Of a stretch of DNA of 64,000 nt, positions 46,266-56,693 are shown one piece after another (positions within the stretch are counted from its first letter, which is position 1; the number at the start of each line of letters is the position of its first letter). The notes beneath the pieces are model-generated. The model worked only from the letters and a program-made list of their open reading frames with translations, was not told where the DNA came from and searched no databases. The position numbers and the translations under genes are program-made. The stretch comes from Allacma fusca (taxonomy: Eukaryota > Arthropoda > Collembola > Symphypleona > Sminthuridae): assembly GCA_947179485.1 (NCBI GenBank), contig OX359246.1, forward strand, positions 50,261,632-50,325,631, written 5' to 3'.

Positions 46266-49200
46266 TGCCCTTATTGTGCGTGTTATTTATATACTATGTC
46301 CCTATGTAATGCTTATAAAAAAATTCATGAGGCTAAAAATTACAGATGCAATCAGTGTAGTATAACGTTTAGGGATAGAAAGGTTTATGATGAACATATT
46401 AAGATTCATGATATTGAAATTATTGATCAAGTAGTGAAGGATGTTGTTAACAGTAGGAATGTACATGAAAAGGTGCGCAAGAAGCGCAATGTTAAAAAGA
46501 CTAATAAATTCTCATTTAAACTGTATTCAACTAGCTCTAACATATCTATCTAACAACAACATTAAAATCATATAGAGTAGATTTGAGTAATATATCCCAT
46601 GCTACCGATATACGCGGTTTAATGCAGTCTGTTAAACTGCACTTAGTTGACCAGATTCAAAAGGATTTAAAACTTTTTACTAATATTAAAATTATCGTCC
46701 ATATAAATTGTATATTTGAAAAATTAGATAGTGAGGGTAGCGCCCAAAGAATTGTAAAATGGATGTCATCCTTACCGCATGTCATTCTCATGAAAGTAAC
46801 ATAGACACTACTATAGAATCTATTACGCAAAAATTAGTGTTAATGATAGAAGACTTTTGCGAAAATGGTTCCGGTTTAGTATTAGTTGATATCCCAATCT
46901 TTGATATGGTAATTTCTAAGTATCAACCCCTGCGGGGTGGTACATATGCAAAACTGCCGTACTTACTTCAAAGTGCAGTAGATATTAATAAGAAATGTTT
47001 ATTTGTAAATGTAAATAATAGTGCTCAAGCTTATAATGTAGAAAAATTAACAGTTAGCCAACAACACAACAAAAGTGACAGGGACTTAGACTTTTGTTTT
47101 CTTTTTTCTATAGCAGCAGGTATACGCAATCTAAGTCATGAGCAAATGCACCGGTATAGACATATTATCAGTCAGTTAGACCTTACAGGCATTCACATGC
47201 CTATGACGTTGGAGCAGGTACCTAGGTTTGAGAGACAGAACCCTTTTATTTCTGTCAACATTTTTGGGTTCAGAGACACAGGCGTAACCTCAGAACATAG
47301 GAATTTAAAAAATCTTAGTGCTAGAGAGCAAAGTATTAGGCGGCGAAAAATGATACACTCAAATATATTTCCTTTGTATATAAGCAAGACCTGCAACCAA
47401 GCAGATGTTAGGGATACTAGTAGGAAGCAGGATGCAGATAGGAAGCACAGGGTAACTATTGATAAAAGCAAGCATTACATTTTAGACTTGCTAATGATCA
47501 TACAGAATGATGAGCAGGAAGAGAACATTATAGACCCCAGTCAGTCGATCCCTTCACGAGTTGACGACAGTGTCAACGAACATTTTGTATTATGCAGAGA
47601 TCTGAATAGCTTATTCTGTAATCCGCAGATAAGAACTAGGGTTCATCTGTGCAGGTTTTGCTTACACTCATTTAGGTCAACTGACACTTTAAGCTCGCAT
47701 ATTGAAAGATGTTCTCAAATAGGGGCTCAGAAATCTATTTTCAACTCTGACCCTGAAGCTAAAATTTGTTTTTAGGCTTTTCAATATATGGTCCCAGCTC
47801 CTAATGTAATATATTTGGACTATGAGTCCAAACTTGTACCGAAAGACCCGACGACTGCAAATAGATATGGCACAGTTCCGAATCCCCATGCCTACCAATT
47901 TCAGTCAACTACTACTGCTGGGTCTAGGGAATATACAGAAGAGCACATACCATGCTCGTATTCATAAATTTGTGTTGGACCCAACGGCGAGCTCCGTCAC
48001 AAGAGCACATATCACATTCAAAGCGACGATGAGAATCTGATGGACGCATTTTTTGCGGACATAAATCCTTTCTCAGCTGCTGCAATAGATGAGATGGAGC
48101 TTCGTCAGAAGCAGGCTTCTAGTAATAGACGGTATCCACCTGATATGTCTGGGTTTAGTAGGTATGTATGTTATTTTTGCGAGGGTCTCATTAATCCTGA
48201 GGGTGAGGACGGTGAACGGGGCGTAGAGCATCATGATCATTTTACTCATATGTACCTAGGGCAAGCTCATAGCAAATGTAATATTCAGGCTAGCTGGTGT
48301 AAACAGATTCCTGTAGTGGTTCATAATCTGTGCGGTTACGATAGTCATCCTATTGTAACCAATCTAGATCATGAAACCATAGAGTCATGTAGCGTTATTC
48401 CACTCAGTTCCGAGAAATTTTTATCCATAGAAATTAATAAGAAACTAGTATTTATTGATAGTTTAAAATTTCTGAGTTGTTCATTAGATAAGCTTGCTGC
48501 AGTGTTAGGGGAGAAAGGGTCGGAAAAGTTTAGGCTTACCAAGGAGGTGTTTAGTCAGGATTATCCAAATACGCTAGACCATCAGCATCTGGTTTTTAAG
48601 AAGGGCATATTTCCTTATGAAGCCATTACTTCTTTTGCTGACTTGGAAAAAAAGGAGCTACCCCCTATAGAGGCCTTTTATTCCAAATTAAAGAATGAGC
48701 ATATTAGTCAAGCTGATTATCAGCATGCTCAGAGCGTTTGGGAAGCATTTGGGATAAAGGACATGGGTGACTACTGCAATTTTTATTATAAGTTACATGT
48801 TACCCTGTTGGCGGGTGTTTTTCAAAATTTCCGACATCTTTTCCTAACATCCTTCAACTTGGACCCGGCTCACTTTTTTAGTTTGCCAATGATAAGTTGG
48901 CAGGCTGCATTAAAGCATAGCAAGGTCGAGTTGGATTACATTAGAGATAGCGACATGCATATATTTTTAGAGGCGGCTCTTAGGGGCGGTTACGCCGGTT
49001 CTGGCTCTAAAAGATATGCGGACGCTAACAATAAGTATGTCCCGGAAACATATGACAAATCCCGAGACTGTGAATATATTATGTACTGGGATGCTAATGC
49101 GTTGTATGCAAAGGCAATGGATTCGTATCTACCCACAAAAAAATTTGCTTGGGTCTCAGAGTAGGAAGTTATGTACTCTTCCAGAGTTGAAAATATTTTG

Positions 49201-50144
49201 AACTTGCCAGATGACGGTCAGGAGGGCTACTTTTTGAGGTAGACCTTTCTGTACCTGAGGACAAGCATGAATATTTCAACGACTATCCACTGGCGCCGCG
49301 AAAACGATGCGTGGATATCAGTGAAATGGCTCTTCTCCAAGTCGAAATGCAAAGTCAGTTGAAACTAACTCATGGTTCTATGAAAGTAGGAAAGCTAGTG
49401 GCAGATTTGCACCCAAAGAATAAATATGTTGTTCATTTTAGAGCCCTTAAAAAGTATACTGAATTAGGCATGACGCTAGATAAGGTTCATAGAATTTTAA
49501 AATTTTACCAGTCAGATTGGTTAATCCTTTATTGATTTATGCACCGAGCGTAGGAAGGTAGCAACATCTGAATTTGAGAAGGATTTCTATAAATACATTT
49601 GCAACAGTTGCTTTGGAAAATCGATTGAATCAGTTAGAAATAGATATAAAGATATGATGGATGACTGCTGTTTGACTTGTCTAATTTTAAGCCTTGTAGT
49701 AGTGTAAGTGCTGAGTGGGCCCCTTTTTATGTGGAAACTAATAAAAAAGTTAGAGGTGTAATGAAGTATGTCTCTGCAGGGCATCCGATTAAGTCTTTTA
49801 GAATTTTAAAATGCAAAATGTATGCTTACTTAACATGTGATGGTATAGTTGATTAGAAAGCAAAGGTTATTCCAAAATCGTATATTAAGAATCATGTTAG
49901 TTTTAATGATTATGATAGAGCATTAATAGAGTCAGCGGAATCTACTAAAGTTAAATATAGAAAAATATCGTCTGTAGGGCATAGGTTATATAATGTAAAT
50001 TAGCAAAAACGGGGTCTAAATTCTTTTGATAATAAAAGGTATCACAGTAGTTTTAATTATAGCTTAGCGTATGGACATAAGAGTATTGTAGATTATAATA
50101 ACCTGGATGCTTTTTTAAGAACATGTGAAGATAATCCAAAATGA
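46266..50144 (+). pseudogene. polB: Protein-primed DNA polymerase B, palm motif C deleted
   Basis: A classical C2H2 finger (YRCNQCSITFRDRKVYDEHI) is followed by the N-terminal domain (YQPLRGGTYAKLPYLLQSAV, FERQNPFISVNIFGF). Next come exonuclease motifs (VIYLDYES near 47810; VVHNLCGYDSH) and a zinc/HNH-like patch (YVCYFCEG...HHDHFTH...CN). The TPR1-like region includes KGIFPYEAITSF, and palm motif A is YWDANALYAKAM near 49085. Motif B is CNSCFGKSIESV near 49600 and the thumb is LAYGHKSIVDY. Between the motif B region and YKDMMDD (about 49640-49660) roughly 90 residues, including YTDTDS motif C, are absent. Stops (for example TAG at 47773 and 49162) and several frameshifts confirm inactivity. 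It would have copied the linear element from a terminal protein. Confidence 0.92.
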
Positions 50145-50245
50145 TGTGATGTTTATGTGAAATATATAAATTATGTGCAAATAAAAACAAATACAAAATC
50201 CTATCATTTTCAATTTAATCATTCATTGTGTTTAATTGTTTCATC

Positions 50246-50896
50246 ATGGACGCACCTACATTTGACTACACTCTGCATGCGCCATTTAACTTTGTTATTT
50301 CGGGGCCTACAATGAGCGGTAAGTCGAATCTCACCAAGAGTATTATTACTCGAAGGGATGAAATCATTTTTCCGAACATAGAGCATGTCGTGGTTTGCTA
50401 TGGTATTGATCAGCCCAACGAATTTGCTTCAATGAAGCAGCAATTTCCAGAGATTCAGTTTCATCATGGATTACCAAAAGAGTATGGCGACGACATGCTA
50501 AACCCATATCTTTATATGTTAGATGACCTAATAGAGGAGGCTTCAAAGTCGAAAGATGTCATGCAAGCCTTTGTTAGAGGAAGCCATCATCGGAATTGTT
50601 CTATTATCTTCATAACGCAAAACTTTTTTCATGATGGACTTAGACCTTTAAAAACCAATTCCAAGTACATTTGTTTATTCAAAAATCCAAGGGAAACACA
50701 AGTCGTGAATAAAATTGGAATGCAAATGAACTGTGGGAAAAAGCACTCGCTCATGGAGGAAGCGTACAAGGAGTGCATTTCAGTTCCTCATGGATACCTT
50801 ATTATTGATTGGAGTCAGACACAAAACGATAATTATAGACTCAGAAGCAATGTATTTCCAGATCCGAATTGTATTGTATTTATTAATCAGAAATAA
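50246..50896 (+). CDS. Genome-packaging ATPase (A32/FtsK-HerA type)
   Basis: Intact 216-residue frame from ATG 50246. Walker A is GPTMSGKSN at residues 20-28; Walker B is LYMLDDL, with the acidic pair at 93-94. RGSHHRNCSIIFITQNFF is the sensor-like segment typical of adintovirus and Polinton ATPases, and HGYLIIDW lies near the end. The enzyme pumps DNA into capsids. Length is normal for the family. The stop TAA at 50894-50896 is embedded in an AATAAA poly(A) signal (50892-50897), and the gene converges on the zinc-ribbon gene only 17 bp away. Confidence 0.93.
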   Translation: MDAPTFDYTLHAPFNFVISGPTMSGKSNLTKSIITRRDEIIFPNIEHVVVCYGIDQPNEFASMKQQFPEIQFHHGLPKEYGDDMLNPYLYMLDDLIEEASKSKDVMQAFVRGSHHRNCSIIFITQNFFHDGLRPLKTNSKYICLFKNPRETQVVNKIGMQMNCGKKHSLMEEAYKECISVPHGYLIIDWSQTQNDNYRLRSNVFPDPNCIVFINQK

Positions 50897-50913
50897 AAGG
50901 TTGTATAAATGAT

Positions 50914-51641
50914 TCAAAAATTAATAATGTAATGCATAGCAATATCCTTGAAATCAGTCATCAGCATGGTTATGGTACTTTGATTTTGAGTTAGAGTAAT
51001 TTGACTCTCGTCACACGATTTACATCCCCAATCAATTTGAGCAAACGTAGTCTTCGTAATGTCTTGCCTATCATATTCATCCTTGCATGCGGAGCAGAAG
51101 CTTGGCAAAGGTTTGGAATAAATCTTGTCAGATCGCAAAGCGCGCTTTTGCCTGGTAGGAACATCAGTTCCCTTCATTTTTTGCATGATGCTTTTCACAA
51201 CGGCAGCGTTCTTAACGGGTGCAGCTGGTTTCCGCTTATTGTATACCAACTTCTTGTTACATCCCAGCGAGGTAACTTCAGAAGTCATGGGGGGATTCTT
51301 GTCCCAGTCAAATGTTCCACAAATATCCTGTCCAATTGAACTATCCGGTTCTCTAACAGAGTCCGCTACAACTTCTGTGAATTACAAAAATTATTTAATA
51401 CCTCAACTTAAATATTATGCATGCTTCCAAACGAGGTACGAGGGAAGGGTGGGACGATGGGTAAGGTTTGGGATTTTTTCCCCCTCCCCCTCCTTTTTCG
51501 CCAAATAGTAACGGAAGCGCGGCGGCGGCGGCGGCGGGGAGCAGGGGCGGAAGGTTATCAGTGGGGACGGGATTTTGTCCACTTACTATTAATGGTGTGT
51601 TCAATTTCCATCGCGGCCTTAACCAGCTGTGCTTGAGCCAT
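50914..51641 (-). CDS. Zinc-ribbon protein of the Polinton, two exons
   Basis: Exon 1 (51641-51587) encodes MAQAQLVKAAMEIEHTIN and ends before GTAAGT. Exon 2 (51374-50914) follows a TTTTTGTAATTCACAG acceptor. Phases match across the 212-bp intron (51375-51586), giving 171 residues. The second half has FCSACKDEYDRQDITK followed by WGCKSC, a C-x2-C...C-x2-C ribbon (near residues 111-138), and an upstream Lys/Arg-rich segment. It may be a transcription factor or nucleic-acid-binding protein; no specific family recognised. A GGC trinucleotide patch lies inside the intron. Confidence 0.7.
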
Positions 51642-51895
51642 TACTGCTGCTGCTGTTAATGTGAGAAATGTTTGAAGTTCGCACGAATGAACAATGGTTA
51701 TGGAGGTAAATCGATAGTAGGCAGTTAATGCCGATTGTCAGAAAAAAGAAAAAAATTGAGATGATTATTTGAAAAGCCATGCGGGTGAGATGTGTTCAAT
51801 GGTTGTCGCTGGAATGATTTAAGAAATGCGTCGACTGCTGTATTTATGCTCAGAATATTGTCGTTTATTATTGTTGTTGTTTTTTCTGGACAAGG

Positions 51896-52624
51896 TTAAA
51901 AATTTTCTGGAAAGTTTGGGTCGCGATTGAAACCCTTGTTTAGACGTATCCGCCCATCAACATGGGCCATACAGTCCATCAACGTATCATGAATGTCACT
52001 TATTTGACCCCGGCATGTGTTGTAGTAGTACACAAGGTTACTGATAATCTCAGGTGTCTGCTCCATCTTCCAATTAACACGCATCTTTTTCCCATTCAGA
52101 GTGGTTCGCTGAACGTTCATAAACAAACGTTGACCATCTTCAGAACGAGAGTACCATACCTTGGGGCGATTAGGATCCTTGGGATGCCCATGGAGTTTGA
52201 AATAGGGTTTACGATAAACTTCGGGTTTCGGTCGACCAAACCCCGCCTCATCATCACCACGTGCAGTCTCGTTCAATTCCTCCGGAATAGTTTCTAAGGA
52301 TGGGAACCGCTTACTTGTTGGACCGTCCAGCTGCGTTTCTTGACATTTCAACGTTGCAGCTTCCACTTCCTCATCCAATTCGTTGGTGGAGACCTTGTCC
52401 GTAGTAGTTAAGTCCATTGGAACATCATTGGCTGATGGAGTTGTTTTAACAGATATATCCGTTGGAGTATCATCGGCAGAGACCTTGCTTTGAACCGATA
52501 AATCCATTGGAGTATCAGGTTCACTGCTGCAGACCTTGCATTTAACAGACAAATCCATTACAGGTTCAGATCGAGTGAACTCACCATCAACAGCTTTGAT
52601 ACATTGGTTAATTTCAGTATCCAT
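51896..52624 (-). CDS. E1A-like 'oncoid' with LxCxE and PxDLS motifs
   Basis: From ATG 52624 an intact 242-residue frame begins MDTEINQCIK. A VMDLS sequence (residues 22-26) is followed by three 15-residue repeats carrying PMDLS (39-43), PTDIS (54-58) and PMDLT (69-73). PMDLS is an exact CtBP-binding PxDLS motif. After an acidic run (NELDEEVEAA) comes LKCQE at 92-96, an exact LxCxE retinoblastoma-binding motif. Adenovirus E1A carries the same pair, and LxCxE-bearing 'oncoids' have been described for adintoviruses. The C-terminal half (YFKLHGHPKDPNRPKVWYS, NVQRTTLNGKKMRVNWKME) is probably a folded domain I do not recognise. An upstream in-frame ATG at 52699 also exists, but a TTCAAATTTTTCAG acceptor just before 52646 suggests a spliced leader. 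Role inferred: driving host cells to S phase for DNA replication. Confidence 0.65.
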   Translation of the reverse strand: MDTEINQCIKAVDGEFTRSEPVMDLSVKCKVCSSEPDTPMDLSVQSKVSADDTPTDISVKTTPSANDVPMDLTTTDKVSTNELDEEVEAATLKCQETQLDGPTSKRFPSLETIPEELNETARGDDEAGFGRPKPEVYRKPYFKLHGHPKDPNRPKVWYSRSEDGQRLFMNVQRTTLNGKKMRVNWKMEQTPEIISNLVYYYNTCRGQISDIHDTLMDCMAHVDGRIRLNKGFNRDPNFPENF

Positions 52625-52645
52625 TTTCTTGTTGAGTTCTCTGAA

Positions 52646-53150
52646 AAATTTGAACAGCGTAAACAATAACGTAAAGGTTTTCAAGATACAGCCATGCATT
52701 TCAGCAATGATATTAATATTAGTAACAAATTTTCAACCAAAGGCATGCCTGCAGACGTTTTTGCAGGTATGCACTTACTTTAACGTTTTTCCTGGTGTAA
52801 CTGCTGTTTTAATGCGGATAATAGGAATATTGTAGTAACAAATAGTTCTTGAACTCAAATGTATGTTATGCAAGTTGAGATGTCAGAAGTTGAATGATAC
52901 AAATTGCAGGAACAAGCGCGGTATTTATGCTCCATTTTTTAGGTTCATAACCTTGGAGTCGTCAAAAAACGTTTTCAAAAAACCGTGGAACCCTCAAACA
53001 AGGGCATTCTCAAACGTTTGCACCATCCCGTTTTCCTCTGACAATCATGTTCAGATCTTTCTTCAATCATGTTAATTCTCAGCATATAGTTTTCAGGACA
53101 AATCAAACAATATAGAAACTTGTTTTTGAATCCTAACACATAATACCTTA
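52646..53150. other. Intergenic region upstream of the oncoid-like gene
   Basis: On the minus strand it contains GGAGCATAAATACCGCGCTT near 52915 (TATA-like) and a possible splice acceptor at about 52646, so it probably holds the oncoid promoter and a leader exon. No coding sequence recognised. Confidence 0.4.
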
Positions 53151-54085
53151 TTAATAATTAACCTTTGAAAGTTCTTGACTGTAAAACCCGTCTTCCATAT
53201 CTGCATTATCTTCAGGATCGGTTAAGTTATACATGCGAGGGTTTGAATTTCCTATTCTATTTACGGTAAAAACCTTTGGTTTAAATCGTTTGGAATAACC
53301 TTTCTCAAAACAATTTTTATCAATAGAAATGAGAACGCGATCGCCAACATTAAATTTGGGCTTATCATAGGATTTTAGTTCCTTATTTCCATACAGGTGG
53401 AACCACACCTCCATTTCATTTTTGGAGTTAACATTTACCGGCTTAAGTTTTATCAGCTGGAATGAACTGTGTTATTATAGTTTCGAACTAACTTTTGCAG
53501 AACATGAACAAATCTGTAGCTTCCTTTATGCTGTACATATCGACTTATTTTTTCCATAATCGTTCGATTAAATCTTTCAACGATACACGCTTTCAGTTCG
53601 GATTGAACATGAAAGATTTCAATTCCATTATTCGTGCAAAATTCTTTGAAATCTTTTTTAAATTCACCCCCTTTGTCACATTGAATTCTCTTTGGCTTTC
53701 TTCCTGAATTCTTTAATATTTTCTTGAAAACTGCTAATACATCAATGCTATTTTTTGTTTTCACTGGGTGGACAAATGCATATTTACTAAAAGCATCGAT
53801 GATGCTTAGAAGATACCTGTGATTGTTATTAAATTTAGAGTAAGCTGTTATGTCTATTAAATCAATATACCACTGCTCATCTATTCCATGAACTACAACC
53901 TGACGTCTTGTAAATTTACGTACTGCAGGCTTGTTTTCAGCATACACCGGAATACCACTTAGAATTCTTTGAATTGTGGATCTACATTCACCACCTTTAT
54001 AATGTTTCATAAACGTGTCCAAACCTGAAAAACTACCCCTGAATTTCGGGTTCAAATACAGACGCTTAATTTTTGCATCCGACAT
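53151..54085 (-). pseudogene. Polinton integrase (retroviral-type, rve), one frameshift
   Basis: ATG 54085 opens a 210-codon frame with the catalytic triad of the RNase H fold: WYIDLID (Asp75), IQCDKGGEF (Asp137) and CIVERFNRT (Glu170). One frame change at about 53455-53465, just after NNTVHSS, leads into the C-terminal part (53414-53151). That part holds the chromo/SH3-like segment KPKFNVGDRVLISIDKNCFE with GYSKRFKPKVFTVNRIG and a typical FYSQELSKV ending. The enzyme would join the element's AG ends to host DNA and create the 6-bp duplication. A single shift late in the protein suggests recent decay. Confidence 0.93.
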
Positions 54086-54206
54086 TGTGCACTGACGTTG
54101 TACAAATATAGTTTATAATAATTGTACACTGGCTTATGTAAGTCAGATAATGCAGAGAGCTGTATTAGTTCACATGTATTGTGTTTAACGTGCACAAAAA
54201 TAAAGC
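54086..54206. promoter_or_regulatory. Divergent promoter region between integrase and pX-like gene
   Basis: About 120 bp separate the divergent start codons at 54085 (minus) and 54207 (plus). TATAGTTTATAATAATTG near 54106-54123 could serve as TATA elements in either direction. Inferred from layout only. Confidence 0.4.
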
Positions 54207-54341
54207 ATGAAGCGGTTACTTAAACACCGAGCATTTTTATTGACAAAAAAACGTAAAGTTCTTCAGCGTGGTGGAGGTTTCTTCATACCTATTCTAGCTT
54301 CTTTAGCAACAACGTTACTGTCAAACGTGCTCGCGAATTAA
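54207..54341 (+). CDS. Adenovirus pX/mu-like small basic-hydrophobic protein
   Basis: A 44-codon frame too short for most gene finders. It starts MKRLLKHRAFLLTKKRK, continues with a glycine-flanked arginine (LQRGGGFF) and ends in a hydrophobic helix (PILASLATTLLSNVLAN). A basic N-terminus followed by a GG-F-hydrophobic tail is the design of pX-like core peptides in Polintons and adintoviruses, which condense DNA or help disrupt membranes. It sits 5 nt before the ATG of the next core gene. Confidence 0.65.
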   Translation: MKRLLKHRAFLLTKKRKVLQRGGGFFIPILASLATTLLSNVLAN

Positions 54342-54346
54342 TTAAC

Positions 54347-56012
54347 ATGGCTAAGCGAATGAAGCTTATTCCAGAATCACTGTACAATGTGCTAATGTCC
54401 AAAACTAACGATAGTAACATCTCATCAAAGATATTAAATTCACGTAAGCTTACCAACGATGTAAAACAAGCTTTATATGGCAAATATGCTAGACAGATGA
54501 GACATAGAAAGCATCATGACGATAATCAGCCTTTGCTTGTTAAATTGATTAACCAGCAATGGAATATGATGCAGTCACCTCTTCAAAAATATAATTTCAA
54601 TGCAACGAGATATCAAGACAATCCAATTACTAGTATCGTTCCTTATGATAAACCACAGAGTAGTAGTAGTAGGCAAAATACCTACCACAAACCATATTAT
54701 TCGAATAGTTATGTCGATGATTCTGAGAGTGAAGATGATGCTGATTATCGGTCTAATACTAACGATCACCCACTGAATTTAATGGAGGTGTTTCTCAAAG
54801 CAATGAGAACATGGATGTTGAAGTTTCCAAAAACATGAGAATGCGTAAAGCTTCCCGGATATCATAGAAGGTTATTACGAAACCTTAGCAAGAACACAAC
54901 GTAAGAGACACGATAATGGTAAGGCAGGACCAAAACGAAAACGTGTATTAATTCGACTTCCAGATGACACAACTAAGTCCCTCCTTTCAAAAGTTATGGC
55001 TAAGGAAAATAATGATGAATCTATTAATTTGTCAAACCGTATCAAGCTAATTCCCAAATGGGAAGAAACTGACAAAATCAAGCATAAGAACAATAATCCC
55101 CCAGCAGAGCGTCTTAAATACATTCCAAATTTACCGAGAAGGTCTAAACGAAAGGTTCGCCATGATGATGATAATGATACTTTAGCTGTGAAACGGTTTA
55201 AAAATATTCCACAATTATTAGGGTCTGCAAGGACTAAACGCAAACGTTACCCCATGAAACGTATTAAACCAAAGCTAGTGGATTTTACAAAACCTAAAAT
55301 AATAGATTCTAAAAATACCAAACGCAAAGCATCCTATGACATCGATTATGATGAAGATGAAGCTTCAACTTCAAAACGTTTCAAGAACATTCCGAAATTA
55401 TTAGGGTCTTCAAAGACTAAACGCAAACGTTTCCCTGTGAAACGTATCAAACCAAAACTAGTGGATTTTACAAAATTTAAAATAGTGGATTCTACAAATA
55501 CTCAAATTGGGGATTCTAGAAATACTAAACGAAGAGCATCCTATGACATCGATTATGATGACGATAAAGCCTCAACTTCGAAACGTATCAAGTCCATTCC
55601 GAAACTATTAGGGTCTTCAAAGACTAAACGCAAACGTTTCCCAATGAAACGCATCAAACCGAAGCTAGTGGATTTCACAAAAACTAAATTAGCGGATTCT
55701 ACAAAAACTCAAACTGCGGATTCTAGAAATACCAAACGCAAAGCTTCCTATGATATCGATTATGATGACGATGAAGCTTCAACTTCAAAACGTTTCAAGC
55801 CCATCCCGAAATTATTAGGAACCTCAAAGACTAAACGCAAACGTTACCCTATGAGACGCGTCAAACCAAAACTAGTGGATTTTACAAAAACTGAAATGAT
55901 GGATACTACAAATACTCAACTACTGGACTCTAGAAATACTAAGCGCAAAAATTTCGATGATAATGATTATGATGATGAAACTCCGCCGGTTAACGTTTCA
56001 AATTCAACCTAG
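54347..56012 (+). pseudogene. Repeat-rich core protein, frame broken between 54.8 and 54.9 kb
   Basis: The first frame (54347-54838) starts MAKRMKLIPESLYNVLM and includes KLTNDVKQALYGKYARQM, resembling the N-terminus of a conserved Polinton protein of the type M..RM.LIPE. After two single-base frame changes (about 54785 and 54845-54865) a long frame continues to 56012. It contains four tandem units of 60-70 residues with KRFKNIPKLLG, TKRKRFP.KRIKPKLVDFTK and KRKASYDIDYDDDEASTS. Each unit alternates strongly basic and strongly acidic text. It probably acts in the virion core or scaffold; the repeat expansion looks lineage-specific. AATAAA follows at 56018. Confidence 0.7.
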
Positions 56013-56186
56013 TGGGAAATAAAGGTTATGCCAAGGATGATATGTCAGTACCCAACAGGACGAGAAATTATATGCCTAGACAATGCAAATCAAAAAATAT
56101 CAAATATGGTAAAGGAATCATACGCAGAATATTATCCAGATGGAAAAATTTTGATTAACAAGATTTATTCATTTTTTCAAACTTCG

Positions 56187-56693
56187 TTACATTCTGAATA
56201 ATTGTCTTATTACAGCAATATCTTTTAATAAATATTGCCTTGATGCAATAAAATATGACACGTACTTGTCATTACGAGTAAAATTATTTGTAAATTCACA
56301 ATAAATCTTCGTGGGATTACATCGCTGTAGACGTTTGTACAAAAAATACAATACATAATTCCCGCAAACAATCGACCCCCAATTCTGCAGCTGTTTAATA
56401 TTTTCTCTCACCCAAACCTTGCATCGCTTAGCAAAGATTTTGAAATCTTTCGAGTAGTGGCTTAGGCCAAACCCATACGAATCGAAAAACTCCAAGCAAC
56501 TGGTTTTACTCTCCTTGTAGAACGCCAGCCAATGATCACCAGGTTTTGTACTAGGTTCTGAATTAACCACTAGACATAGTGGAAATCTATCAAGCTTCAC
56601 ATATTTCAATTCATCGCATGATATTACATCAAAATGAGCATTTCTAGTTTTACATATTACATTAAGATAATTATAAACTTGATCGGTATTCAT
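56187..56693 (-). CDS. Adenain-like maturation cysteine protease
   Basis: Intact 168-residue frame from ATG 56693. The catalytic set is His54 (PGDHWLAFY), Asp71 (LEFFDSYG), Gln103 in QLQNWGS and Cys110 (VCGNYVLYFL), the standard order of the adenovirus protease and Polinton PRO. It would cleave capsid and core precursors. The length is somewhat short but includes all motifs. Its ATG overlaps the stop of the capsid gene as ATGA, so both may be read from one transcript by reinitiation. No frame damage is seen. Confidence 0.93.
   Translation of the reverse strand: MNTDQVYNYLNVICKTRNAHFDVISCDELKYVKLDRFPLCLVVNSEPSTKPGDHWLAFYKESKTSCLEFFDSYGFGLSHYSKDFKIFAKRCKVWVRENIKQLQNWGSIVCGNYVLYFLYKRLQRCNPTKIYCEFTNNFTRNDKYVSYFIASRQYLLKDIAVIRQLFRM

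Noticed and set aside
51001-51508. Plus frames of 112 and 127 codons
   Set aside because: They lie opposite the zinc-ribbon gene, whose splice sites, phase and C-x2-C motifs support the minus strand.
51395-51659. Alanine- and proline-rich frames on both strands near 51.5 kb
   Set aside because: They derive from a GGC trinucleotide patch inside the predicted intron.
54995-56012. The 338-codon frame as an independent gene starting MAKENND
   Set aside because: The frame is open upstream of that Met, and the preceding frame ends by a frameshift; it is better explained as the rest of one core gene.
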